DNA of 5,277 bases from Pseudonocardiaceae bacterium (GTDB lineage Bacteria; Actinomycetota; Actinomycetes; Mycobacteriales; Pseudonocardiaceae), in contig JAICSB010000265.1 in assembly GCA_025937115.1 (NCBI GenBank), positions 1 to 5,277 on the forward strand, written 5' to 3'. Positions 1-5,277 of the stretch are shown piece after piece. The position numbers and the translations under genes were made by a program. Position 1 is the stretch's first letter; every line of letters starts with the position of its first letter. Under the pieces are notes generated by a model. The model searched no databases. It was not told the DNA's origin and saw only the letters and a list, made by a program, of their open reading frames with translations.

Positions 1-187
1 ACCGTCCCCCCGGCTCGTCGAGCAGGTGCACGAAGCAGACGTCGGTCGAAGTGGTCTCGGTGATCAGATCAGCCACTCGCTGGACGACCCGGTCGAGATC
101 AAGGCCCGCCGACAAGATCTCGATCACGCGATGGAGCAGCTGGGCATCGGAATCGGCGTCAGCCAGGCCCAGCCGCGAGTGGATCAT
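1..187 (-). CDS. GAF-domain protein, probably sensor histidine kinase (N-terminus only)
   Basis: This is the first 62 codons of a protein that continues beyond the left edge. The reading begins MIHSRLGLAD and continues through LLHRVIEILSAGLDLDRV and DVCFVHLLDE. This looks like the entry helix and first strand of a GAF domain (a predicted 'leader helix, then V-A-D-L-I-T, then C-F-V-H-L' arrangement). No histidine kinase core is visible, because it would lie outside the window. The start is chosen because the ATG overlaps the TGA stop of the upstream response regulator (ATGA at 184-187), which is typical of translationally coupled two-component genes. In actinobacteria the usual partner of a NarL-type regulator in this arrangement is a GAF-containing sensor histidine kinase of the HisKA_3 class, so that role is inferred from context. 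An alternative is a GAF protein without kinase activity. There is no signal peptide or membrane segment in the visible part, so a cytoplasmic sensor is likely. Confidence 0.72.
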   Translation of the reverse strand, partial: MIHSRLGLADADSDAQLLHRVIEILSAGLDLDRVVQRVADLITETTSTDVCFVHLLDEPGGR

Positions 188-849
188 TGGAAGACTCCCT
201 CGCGCAGCGCCGCGGCGACCGCGCCGGAACGGTCCGGGACGTTGAGCTTGCGATAGATGCCGCGAGCGTGGGTCTTGACGGTCTCCTCGCTGACGGTCAG
301 GCGCCCGGCGATGGCGCGGTTGGACAGGCCGGCCACCATCAGTGCGAGTACCTCGCTCTCGCGCTGGGTCAGCCCGAGATGCGCCCCGGGCCAGAACTCC
401 CCGCCGCGCAGATGAGCCACCGACATCGCGACCTTCGTCGCCAGGCTGGGATCGATCAGCACCTCGCCCTGGTAAATGCGCTGCAGGTGATCCACCAGCT
501 CCGCGCCCCGCACCCGCTTGAGCAGGAAGCCGGCCGCACCCAGCCGTAGCGCCTGGTAGAGGTACTGTTCGTCGTCATAGACGGTGAGGAACACGACCTT
601 GCAGCGCGGTTGCCGCTTGCGGATCTCCGCGCACAGATCCAGCCCGCTGGAGCCCCGCAACCGGACGTCGAGCAAGGTGATATCGGGTTCCTGCCCCGTG
701 ATGATCTTTAACGCGAGCTCCGGTTCGGTGGCCTCACCGACGATCTCCACCTGCCCGGAATACACAGCTAGCATCGCCCGAAGCCCGTCGAGCACCATCT
801 GGTGGTCATCCACAACAACCACTCGCAACGGGCCAGTTGGCCTGCTCAT
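184..849 (-). CDS. NarL/LuxR-family two-component response regulator
   Basis: This 221-residue protein has the normal length and two-domain layout of NarL/FixJ regulators. The N-terminal receiver domain (about residues 8-125) shows the acidic pocket D14-D15, the phospho-acceptor D61 in LLDVRL, the switch threonine T89 in FLTVYD, and K111 in FLLKRV. The C-terminal LuxR-type helix-turn-helix (about 157-217) starts LTQRESEVLALMVAGLSN and carries the recognition-helix signature TVSEETVKTHARGIYRKL. It should act as a cytoplasmic transcription factor phosphorylated by the adjacent GAF sensor, whose start codon overlaps this stop codon. The ATG is the best start because an in-frame TAG lies at 859-861, four codons upstream; the Shine-Dalgarno is weak. 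L47 is a TTA codon. The target genes cannot be read from the sequence. The divergent dehydratase and the downstream halogenase genes are possible targets only by proximity. Confidence 0.93.
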   Translation of the reverse strand: MSRPTGPLRVVVVDDHQMVLDGLRAMLAVYSGQVEIVGEATEPELALKIITGQEPDITLLDVRLRGSSGLDLCAEIRKRQPRCKVVFLTVYDDEQYLYQALRLGAAGFLLKRVRGAELVDHLQRIYQGEVLIDPSLATKVAMSVAHLRGGEFWPGAHLGLTQRESEVLALMVAGLSNRAIAGRLTVSEETVKTHARGIYRKLNVPDRSGAVAAALREGVFQ

Positions 850-963
850 GGCAACAGCCTACGCACCGTCGGTAGCGGCGCGGGTATCAGCGAGGCGGCC
901 GGCAACCGGAGCGCTCCGCTCGCCGTATGATTCCGGACCTGTGTTCATCGGAGACAATTTCAA
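850..963. promoter_or_regulatory. Divergent intergenic region with candidate promoter for the dehydratase
   Basis: These 114 bases separate the leftward response regulator from the rightward dehydratase, so promoters for both should lie here or just inside the genes. On the plus strand, TATGAT at 926-931 is one base from the consensus -10 hexamer and lies about 30 bases before the dehydratase start. The matching -35 position, near 903-908, is poor. GGAG at 950-953 is a Shine-Dalgarno ten bases before the GTG at 964. No convincing minus-strand promoter was seen. The -10 call is suggestive only. Confidence 0.35.
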
Positions 964-1902
964 GTGATCGCCCGCGCCGATGTCGAGGCCGCCACCCGCC
1001 GGATCAGCGGTCGGGTGCGGCGTACGCCGGTGGCTCAGGTAGGTCCCGGTACGTTCGCCCCGGCCGGACAGGTTTGGCTGAAGTTGGAGCTCATGCAGCA
1101 CACGGGATCGTTCAAGCCACGTGGTGCGTTCAATCGGATACTTGCTGCGGCCGAGTGCGGTGAACTGCCCGCTCGGGGAGTGATTGCGGCGTCCGGTGGT
1201 AATGCCGGACTGGGCGTCGCGTACGCCGCGAAGTCGCTGGGGATCCCGGCCGAGATATACGTGCCGACAACGGCGCCCACGGTCAAGGTCACCAAGTTAG
1301 TCGCGTTGGGTGCCACGGTGGTTCAGTACGGCATCGAGTACGCGGAGGCGTACGAGGCTGCGACCAAACGGGCTGCGGACACCGGCGGGTTGCTCTGTCA
1401 CGCCTATGACCATCCCGAGATCTGCGCTGGGCAGGGCACCGTCGCGCTGGAACTGCTCGACCAGGTCCGTGAGCTGGATACCGTGGTGCTTGCGGTGGGC
1501 GGAGGTGGGCTGATGGCAGGCATAGCCACCGCCCTGGAAGGGCGGGTAGCGGTCGTCGGCGTCGAGCCGGAGCTGAGTCCCACCCTGCGTACCGCCCTGA
1601 CCGCCGGGCGCCCGGTCGATATAGAAGTGTCCGGGATCGCGGCGGACTCGCTGGGTGCCCGGCGGATCGGCACAATCGCCTATGACGTGGCCATTCGCAC
1701 CAGCGTGCGTAGCGTGCTAGTCACCGACGATGCCATTATCGCCGCCCGCCGATTGCTGTGGGACGATCATCGGATCGTCATCGAGCACGGCACCGCTGCC
1801 GCCTTCGCGGCGTTAAACTCCGGCGCCTACCGCCCGGCTGCCGGTGAACGCATTATGATTCTGCTCTGCGGGGCCAATACCGACCCCACCGACCTCGTTT
1901 GA
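964..1902 (+). CDS. PLP-dependent serine/threonine dehydratase, single-domain
   Basis: This 312-residue protein belongs to the fold-type II PLP enzymes and fits threonine/serine dehydratase, which deaminates L-Thr to 2-oxobutanoate or L-Ser to pyruvate in the cytoplasm. K51 in GSFKPRGAFN is the Schiff-base lysine. SGGNAGLGVA (77-86) is the substrate-binding loop, here with Gly-Gly-Asn-Ala rather than the more usual Ser-Gly-Asn-His. GGGGL (179-183) is the phosphate-binding glycine loop. C302 in LLCGAN occupies the position contacting the PLP ring nitrogen. There is no C-terminal ACT domain, so it resembles catabolic or promiscuous dehydratases rather than the Ile-inhibited biosynthetic IlvA. 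The GTG start has GGAG ten bases upstream and leads directly into a family-typical N-terminus. L112 and L284 are TTA codons. It lies 230 bases before the Thr-activating NRPS gene on the same strand. That placement allows a role with threonine or chlorothreonine, but it could equally be a flanking housekeeping gene. Related amino-acid lyases with this fold (for example hydroxyaspartate dehydratase or racemase) are not excluded. Confidence 0.87.
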   Translation: MIARADVEAATRRISGRVRRTPVAQVGPGTFAPAGQVWLKLELMQHTGSFKPRGAFNRILAAAECGELPARGVIAASGGNAGLGVAYAAKSLGIPAEIYVPTTAPTVKVTKLVALGATVVQYGIEYAEAYEAATKRAADTGGLLCHAYDHPEICAGQGTVALELLDQVRELDTVVLAVGGGGLMAGIATALEGRVAVVGVEPELSPTLRTALTAGRPVDIEVSGIAADSLGARRIGTIAYDVAIRTSVRSVLVTDDAIIAARRLLWDDHRIVIEHGTAAAFAALNSGAYRPAAGERIMILLCGANTDPTDLV

Positions 1903-1921
1903 CATCATGTTATGCAGATTT

Positions 1922-1938
1922 TGTCCATGTGACATGAT
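1922..1938. repeat. Operator-like palindrome
   Basis: CATGT-G-ACATG at 1926-1936 is a perfect 11-base palindrome around a central G. It is nested with TGTC (1922-1925) and GACA (1931-1934) separated by five bases. The right arm ACATGAT (1932-1938) also pairs with ATCATGT at 1904-1910, giving a second, wider inverted repeat. TGACAT appears as a direct repeat at 1900 and 1930, spaced 30 bases apart. This density of symmetry in a non-coding stretch fits a dimeric repressor or activator site, but the regulator is unknown and chance is possible for arms this short. Confidence 0.35.
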
Positions 1939-1961
1939 CGCGCCATACGGAGGACACCCGA

Positions 1962-2018
1962 TTGTGTTGCCACAGCACGCAGCGTAGCCCTCGATGCTGC
2001 GACTCGTCATCCTCTTAG
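1962..2018 (+). CDS. Possible Cys/Ser-rich leader peptide (18 codons)
   Basis: A strong Shine-Dalgarno, GGAGGA at 1949-1954, has no annotated gene after it. The best-spaced start is TTG at 1962, seven bases on. It opens an 18-codon frame reading MCCHSTQRSPRCCDSSSS and ending in TAG at 2016-2018. It has four Cys codons in two CC pairs and ends in four consecutive, all different, Ser codons. A hairpin (1978-2001) overlaps the second CC pair. This has the outline of an attenuation leader, and cysteine-rich leader ORFs are known in mycobacteria. However, the frame is very short, uses TTG, and competes with a GTG start at 1964 that gives only seven codons (MLPQHAA). Treat it as a hypothesis. Confidence 0.2.
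   Translation: MCCHSTQRSPRCCDSSSS
1978..2001 (+). other. Hairpin in the leader region
   Basis: CGCAGCGT (1978-1985) can pair over eight positions with ATGCTGCG (1994-2001), including one G-U wobble, leaving an eight-base loop (AGCCCTCG). No T-run follows, so it is not a classical terminator. It lies between the orphan Shine-Dalgarno and the NRPS start and could be an RNA regulatory stem or a chance pairing. Confidence 0.3.
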
Positions 2019-2120
2019 CGGTATCGTGATCTAGTTCGTTTATGGTTTCGTCATAATAGATTTGAGGGCTGTCGACGCTTCGATCGGGTCATTACCGGCG
2101 TTGTTGATGCGCGGCGTGGT

Positions 2121-2126
2121 GGGGAG
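2121..2126 (+). promoter_or_regulatory. Ribosome binding site fixing the NRPS start
   Basis: GGGGAG lies six bases before the GTG at 2133. The in-frame codon immediately before that GTG is TAG (2130-2132), and an upstream in-frame ATG at 2106 is closed by this stop. No earlier start is therefore possible, and the next ones would have no Shine-Dalgarno. Confidence 0.8.
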
Positions 2127-2132
2127 AGCGTA

Positions 2133-3998
2133 GTGGACAGTGATTCTGACCGACTAGTTAAAATTGCGATAAAAGCCGATCTTGGCTCCGTTGGTTCTCA
2201 GCTCGACCAGATCTTCGAAGCCAGAGTGCGGTCCTGCCCTGACCGAACTGCGGTCGTATCCGACAGCGAAACCGTGACATATACGGACATTGATTACCGC
2301 GCCGATGCGCTGGCCCGACGACTGGTCCACCTTGGTGTCGTCCCGAACGTCTTGGTTGGCCTGTACGTCGAGCGCGGAATCGATCTTGTCGTGGGTATAT
2401 TGGGAATCCTCAAGGCTGGCGGCGGGTATCTCCCCATCGACGCGAGTACCCCAGCGCCCCGGGTCAACTGGTTATTGCGAGACAGCGGCGCCCAGATCGT
2501 CGTCACTATGTCCTCGCTAGCCGAGCGCGTCACGGAGGATTCCGTGGTGCTGGTACTGGTTGATTCCGATACCGCTAGTGGGGAGTTCGAATGCGACGAT
2601 CGTGAGTCGGCACCGGCGGTGGAGCGTGCGCCGACCGACCTTGCCTATGTGATCTATACGTCAGGCTCCACCGGGACCCCGAAGGGTGTCCTCGTGGAAC
2701 ATCGCCAGGTGGTCCGCCTGTTCGAGGTCACGCATCCGTGGTTCGGTTTCGATGAGCACGACGTGTGGACCATGTTTCATTCGGTCGCATTCGATTTCTC
2801 GGTGTGGGAAATCTGGGGAGCGCTGCTGTTCGGCGGCCGGCTGGTCGTGGTGCCGGATGAGACCTGCCGGTCCCCACGTCGCTTCCGTGAATTGCTGTGG
2901 CGCGAGCAGATCACCGTTCTAAACCAAACACCGTCCGCATTTCGACAGCTGGACGCGGCAGACCGCGATGCCACCGATGCAGGCCCGTCGCACCTGCGGG
3001 TGGTGGTGTTCGGCGGTGAGCGGCTCACTGCCGGCATGCTTGCCGGGTGGATGGACCGATGGGGTGACGAACGGCCCGCGCTAGTAAACATGTACGGCAT
3101 CACAGAGACCACGGTGCACGCCTCGTTCCGGCCGATTCACCGGGGAGATCTGGCCAGGTCAGAACACAGCCCGATCGGTGTACCGCTTCCGGACCTGCGT
3201 TTTCTGGTCATGAACGCGTCCGGCGAGCCAGCGGCGGTCGGCGAGCCCGGCGAGCTGTACATCGGCGGCGCGGGCGTGAGCCGTGGCTACCTCCACCGTC
3301 CGGATCTCACCACCCAGCGGTTCCGCACGCACCCGATTGCCGGCGGGGAGCGCGTCTACCGGACCGGCGACCTGGTAGTGATCGACCAGACCGGCGAATA
3401 CCACTATGTCGGCCGGGTCGACGATCAGCTCAAAGTCCGAGGATTCCGGATCGAACCCCGGGAAATCGAGGTCGTTCTCGAGACACATCCGGAGGTGAGT
3501 GCCAGCGTGGTGGTCGCTCATGACTATGGCGATGGCGACGTGCGATTGATCGCCTACCTGCTACCCAACGATCCAGACGTCAATCCAGGATGGGGGGAGA
3601 GTATCCGAACGAAGCTGGCGGACGAGCTGGCCGCGTTGCCGTTCTACCTGCGCCCGTCGGCGTTCGTGTCGATTCCCGCCCTGCCACTGACTGGCAACGG
3701 CAAGGTCGACCGCACCGCCCTTCCGACTCCACTGACCCGGCGCGAGCAGGGCGACGCGCCGAGACCCGCCATGGTCCAGTCCAGAGTCGCCGAGATGTGG
3801 GCTGACATCTTGAACGTGTCGGCGGTCGGACTTGACGAGGACTTCTTTGACCTGGGCGGAACATCGCTGACCCTGGTTCGAATGCTTGAGCGGATCAATG
3901 CCAGCTTCGATACGGATATCGGCGTCGAGACGCTCGTCGAGGAGGCCACCGTTCGCTCACTCGCCCGCACGCTCGAATCGGATGCCCCGACCTCGTAG
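2133..3998 (+). CDS. Free-standing NRPS adenylation-thiolation didomain, predicted L-Thr-specific (SyrB1-like)
   Basis: This 621-residue protein should activate an amino acid with ATP and attach it to its own phosphopantetheine arm. Adenylation motifs appear in order: A2 [11 protein letters not shown] (93-103), A3 [11 protein letters not shown] (175-185), A4 FDFSVWE (220-226), A5 NMYGITETT (319-327), A6 GELYIGG (373-379), A7 YRTGDL (409-414), A8 [15 protein letters not shown] (427-441), and A10 NGKVDR (522-527). The ten specificity positions read D221 F222 W225 N264 V292 G294 M320 V328 H329 K524. DFWNVGMVHK differs from the standard threonine code DFWNIGMVHK by one conservative change. The thiolation domain (about 548-615) carries DLGGTSL with S578 as the attachment serine. 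There is no condensation, epimerase or thioesterase domain, and the length matches SyrB1, which loads Thr for SyrB2. The halogenase starts 26 bases after the stop, so one operon is likely. L114 is a TTA codon, and the first 24 codons are unusually AT-rich at the third position. Confidence 0.95.
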   Translation: MDSDSDRLVKIAIKADLGSVGSQLDQIFEARVRSCPDRTAVVSDSETVTYTDIDYRADALARRLVHLGVVPNVLVGLYVERGIDLVVGILGILKAGGGYLPIDASTPAPRVNWLLRDSGAQIVVTMSSLAERVTEDSVVLVLVDSDTASGEFECDDRESAPAVERAPTDLAYVIYTSGSTGTPKGVLVEHRQVVRLFEVTHPWFGFDEHDVWTMFHSVAFDFSVWEIWGALLFGGRLVVVPDETCRSPRRFRELLWREQITVLNQTPSAFRQLDAADRDATDAGPSHLRVVVFGGERLTAGMLAGWMDRWGDERPALVNMYGITETTVHASFRPIHRGDLARSEHSPIGVPLPDLRFLVMNASGEPAAVGEPGELYIGGAGVSRGYLHRPDLTTQRFRTHPIAGGERVYRTGDLVVIDQTGEYHYVGRVDDQLKVRGFRIEPREIEVVLETHPEVSASVVVAHDYGDGDVRLIAYLLPNDPDVNPGWGESIRTKLADELAALPFYLRPSAFVSIPALPLTGNGKVDRTALPTPLTRREQGDAPRPAMVQSRVAEMWADILNVSAVGLDEDFFDLGGTSLTLVRMLERINASFDTDIGVETLVEEATVRSLARTLESDAPTS

Positions 3999-4010
3999 GC
4001 CAGTATCTCT

Positions 4011-4015
4011 GGAGG
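4011..4015 (+). promoter_or_regulatory. Ribosome binding site of the halogenase gene
   Basis: GGAGG lies nine bases before the ATG at 4025, within the 26-base gap after the NRPS stop. It supports this ATG as the start. No promoter or terminator fits in the gap, which implies co-transcription with the A-T gene. Confidence 0.8.
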
Positions 4016-4024
4016 TGCCGGTAC

Positions 4025-4981
4025 ATGCCCATCCAAGGTTCCCAAAGCGTGGAATTCTCGTTGACCACTGAACAGCTCGCCGAGTTTCATCGACGCGGAT
4101 ACGCTGGACCCTTCACATTATACGAGCCGGCCGAAATCAAGCGGATCTGGCGCCGCGAGCGTGTTCGACTGATGGATCGCAGTGCGGCAGTCTACCAGGA
4201 CACCGCGGCCAAGTCCGGTGTCACCAACATCGCGAACTATGACCGACACCTGGACAATGCGTTTCTTGCCGATCACGTTTGCCGTTCCGAGATCGTCAAT
4301 CCGGTCGCCTCCGTGCTCGGTCCCAATGTGTTGTGTTGGCGAACCGAATTCTTTCCCAAATACCCTGGTGACGAGGGCACCGACTGGCACCAGGCCGATA
4401 CCTTCGCGAATGCTTCGGGCAGCCCGCAGATCCTCTGGCCGCAGGACGCGGAATTCGGCGGCACCATCACCGTGTGGTGTGCATTCACTGAGGCATCGAT
4501 CGATATGGGCTGTCTGCAATTCATTCCCGGCACTCACCGGACCATGTTCTATGACGAGACCAAGCGAATGCACTACGATCCGACCAAAGTGAACTCGGTG
4601 GAGAAAGACGGTGCTCACCGGGGATTCTTCGGATACGACTACCGTGAGTTACAGATAGATCCTGACTGGAAACCCGACGAGGCCAGCGCCGTCTCGATGG
4701 AAATGAGGGCTGGACAGTTTATCATGTTCTGGTCCACGCTGATGCATGCCTCTCATTCGCATAGCGGTAAGACCAACGACATGCGGCTGGGATTCGCGGC
4801 GCGGTATGTGCCCAGCTCGGTACGAGTCTATCCCGACACCGACGTCGTTGAGGAGTACGGTGGCCGCGTCAGTCTGGAACGCTATGGATCCGTGGTCGTG
4901 TGCGGACAAAACGAGTATCCCGGTAATCGGATTGTCACTCAGACGACCCGAGGTGACCGATTCGTGGCGCACCGGAGGTAG
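4025..4981 (+). CDS. syrB2: SyrB2-like non-heme Fe(II)/2-oxoglutarate halogenase (4-chlorothreonine formation)
   Basis: This 318-residue protein strongly resembles SyrB2, which chlorinates the methyl group of carrier-bound L-Thr. Shared blocks include [56 protein letters not shown] and FWSTLMHAS. The iron site is H122 and H241. A124 sits in HQA, where hydroxylases have Asp or Glu; this leaves room for chloride on iron and is the diagnostic halogenase feature. From recalled SyrB2 numbering (offset six), other conserved active-site positions are T119, N129, T149, W151, F202, R254 and R260, which contact 2-oxoglutarate or the chloride shell. The N-terminus is about six residues longer than SyrB2. 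The substrate is expected to be Thr on S578 of the preceding A-T protein, giving 4-chloro-Thr. L32 and L209 are TTA codons. The symbol marks homology to the Pseudomonas gene; the actinomycete relative Thr3 is probably closer. Bromination, or hydroxylation as a side reaction, cannot be excluded. Confidence 0.96.
   Translation: MPIQGSQSVEFSLTTEQLAEFHRRGYAGPFTLYEPAEIKRIWRRERVRLMDRSAAVYQDTAAKSGVTNIANYDRHLDNAFLADHVCRSEIVNPVASVLGPNVLCWRTEFFPKYPGDEGTDWHQADTFANASGSPQILWPQDAEFGGTITVWCAFTEASIDMGCLQFIPGTHRTMFYDETKRMHYDPTKVNSVEKDGAHRGFFGYDYRELQIDPDWKPDEASAVSMEMRAGQFIMFWSTLMHASHSHSGKTNDMRLGFAARYVPSSVRVYPDTDVVEEYGGRVSLERYGSVVVCGQNEYPGNRIVTQTTRGDRFVAHRR
4974..4978 (+). promoter_or_regulatory. Ribosome binding site of the downstream truncated gene
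   Basis: GGAGG lies inside the last codons of the halogenase, five bases before the ATG at 4984. It shows that the short open frame running off the right edge is a real, translationally linked gene. Confidence 0.75.
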
Positions 4982-4983
4982 CG

Positions 4984-5277
4984 ATGCCTGAATCGGCATC
5001 GCCGGTGTGTGGCCTGGCTTCCGGCTCGGGTCAAGGAACCCGTGCGGACTCGGCCACGGTGCTAGCACAGCTGGCGTCTGCGTTGCTCGAGGTCGGGCCG
5101 CTCAGCGGTGCGCTGGACTCCGCGCCGCGGGTCGCACCGCTGGGGCCGGGCGTGAAACGGCGAGTAGACCTGGCTGCGGTGCAGACCCTCATCGACCGGC
5201 TGGCGTCGGACTTGGGCGTGCGCGCTCCGCGGGTGGTGGCCGATTCATCGGACTTCGTGGCCGCGGAGCTGGTCATC
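4984..5277 (+). CDS. Unrecognised protein, N-terminal 98 codons, operon partner of the halogenase
   Basis: An open frame of exactly 98 codons runs from ATG at 4984 to the window edge with no stop. It starts two bases after the halogenase TAG (4979-4981) and has GGAGG five bases upstream, so co-translation is likely. The visible protein begins MPESASPVCGLASGSG, with a flexible Ser/Gly/Ala-rich lead. Helical-looking segments follow: SATVLAQLASALLEVGPL, then RRVDLAAVQTLIDRLASDLG, then a strand-like PRVVADSSDFVAAELVI. There is no signal peptide, membrane span, carrier-protein motif, condensation-domain motif or alpha/beta-hydrolase nucleophile motif in this part. Its GC-rich third positions support coding. 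By position it could be the enzyme that releases or transfers chlorothreonine (the job of SyrC in syringomycin), another tailoring enzyme, a transporter partner or a resistance protein. I do not recognise the family and assign no function. Confidence 0.7.
   Translation, partial: MPESASPVCGLASGSGQGTRADSATVLAQLASALLEVGPLSGALDSAPRVAPLGPGVKRRVDLAAVQTLIDRLASDLGVRAPRVVADSSDFVAAELVI

Larger units (their letters stand above)
1903..2132 (+). promoter_or_regulatory. Leader/promoter region upstream of the A-T NRPS gene
   Basis: This 230-base gap has lower GC than its neighbours and contains several regulatory-looking elements. They are a TTGACA hexamer at 1899-1904 (overlapping the dehydratase stop) without a good partner -10, an inverted-repeat cluster at 1904-1938, a strong Shine-Dalgarno at 1949-1954, a hairpin at 1978-2001, and an AT-rich stretch at 2035-2063. 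In the last of these, CATAAT (2052-2057) or TAGATT (2057-2062) could serve as a -10 box, without a clear -35. The most likely arrangement is an independent promoter for the A-T/halogenase operon here. No rho-independent terminator with a T-run was found after the dehydratase, so read-through from that gene is possible. Confidence 0.45.

Noticed and set aside
1289..1675. Long minus-strand and alternate-frame open frames inside the dehydratase
   Set aside because: The predicted peptides are Arg/Pro/Ser-rich with no family features, and they lie opposite a gene with complete catalytic motifs; they are shadows of high-GC coding.
1903..1940. Rho-independent terminator after the dehydratase
   Set aside because: The inverted repeat ATCATGT/ACATGAT is short and AT-rich, has a 21-base loop and is not followed by a T-run.
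1813..2010. Minus-strand 65-codon frame across the dehydratase end and leader
   Set aside because: It overlaps the dehydratase C-terminus, has no recognisable domain and lacks a supported start.
1994..2029. ATG mini-frame MLRLVILLAVS in the leader
   Set aside because: There is no Shine-Dalgarno before it and only 11 codons; the hydrophobic composition alone is not evidence.
2133..2200. Possible condensation-domain remnant at the NRPS N-terminus
   Set aside because: Only about 20 residues precede the adenylation domain, and no HHxxxDG motif exists in the protein.
3644..4090. 148-codon minus-strand frame over the NRPS 3' end
   Set aside because: It runs antisense to the A10 and thiolation motifs, has Ser/Arg-rich composition, and has no supporting start signal or domain.
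4118..4618. 166-codon minus-strand frame over the halogenase
   Set aside because: It is antisense to the highly conserved SyrB2-like core, which fully explains this stretch.
5059..5068. Perfect 10-base palindrome GTGCTAGCAC
   Set aside because: It lies within the coding sequence of the downstream gene, is isolated, and is of a length expected by chance.
5031..5276. 81-codon minus-strand frame near the right edge
   Set aside because: It is low-complexity (Ser/Ala/Thr/Arg), whereas the plus-strand frame from 4984 has a Shine-Dalgarno, operon spacing and coding-like third positions.
1..5277. CRISPR arrays, insertion sequences, tRNA or rRNA genes
   Set aside because: No spaced direct repeats, transposase motifs, terminal inverted repeats or RNA-gene signatures were seen by eye.

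Overview
The window looks like high-GC actinomycete DNA. Coding GC is high with strong GC at third positions, starts include GTG, and the gene families are of actinobacterial style. It appears to span the edge of a small specialised-metabolite locus. The most informative part is a consecutive gene pair at 2133-4981. It encodes a free-standing adenylation-thiolation (A-T) NRPS protein whose specificity residues read as L-threonine, followed by a SyrB2-type non-heme Fe(II)/2-oxoglutarate halogenase with the diagnostic His-X-Ala site. Together they are expected to load threonine on a carrier protein and chlorinate its methyl group, giving carrier-bound 4-chloro-L-threonine. This is the chemistry of SyrB1/SyrB2 in syringomycin biosynthesis and of the Thr3 halogenase reported from a 4-chlorothreonine-producing Streptomyces.

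Layout. (1) Positions 1-849, minus strand: a two-component pair. A NarL/LuxR response regulator (184-849) overlaps by ATGA the start of a GAF-domain protein, probably the sensor histidine kinase, which runs off the left edge. (2) Positions 850-963: a divergent intergenic region with a plausible -10 box facing right. (3) Positions 964-1902, plus strand: a single-domain PLP-dependent serine/threonine dehydratase. (4) Positions 1903-2132: an AT-richer leader region with palindromic operator-like sequence, a strong Shine-Dalgarno followed by a possible Cys/Ser-rich mini-ORF, a hairpin, and a candidate promoter. (5) Positions 2133-3998: the Thr-specific A-T protein. (6) Positions 4025-4981: the halogenase. 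(7) Position 4984 to the right edge: the first 98 codons of an unrecognised protein, two bases after the halogenase stop and with its own Shine-Dalgarno.

How they may work together. The A-T protein activates and holds Thr, and the halogenase chlorinates it while tethered. The window shows no condensation domain, thioesterase or aminoacyltransferase, so release or transfer of the chlorothreonine must be done by a protein outside it or by the truncated downstream gene. The dehydratase may be an unrelated boundary gene, or it may handle threonine or chlorothreonine; the sequence cannot decide. The A-T/halogenase pair is a known type of system, so any novelty lies in the downstream partner, the final product, the dehydratase linkage and the leader region.
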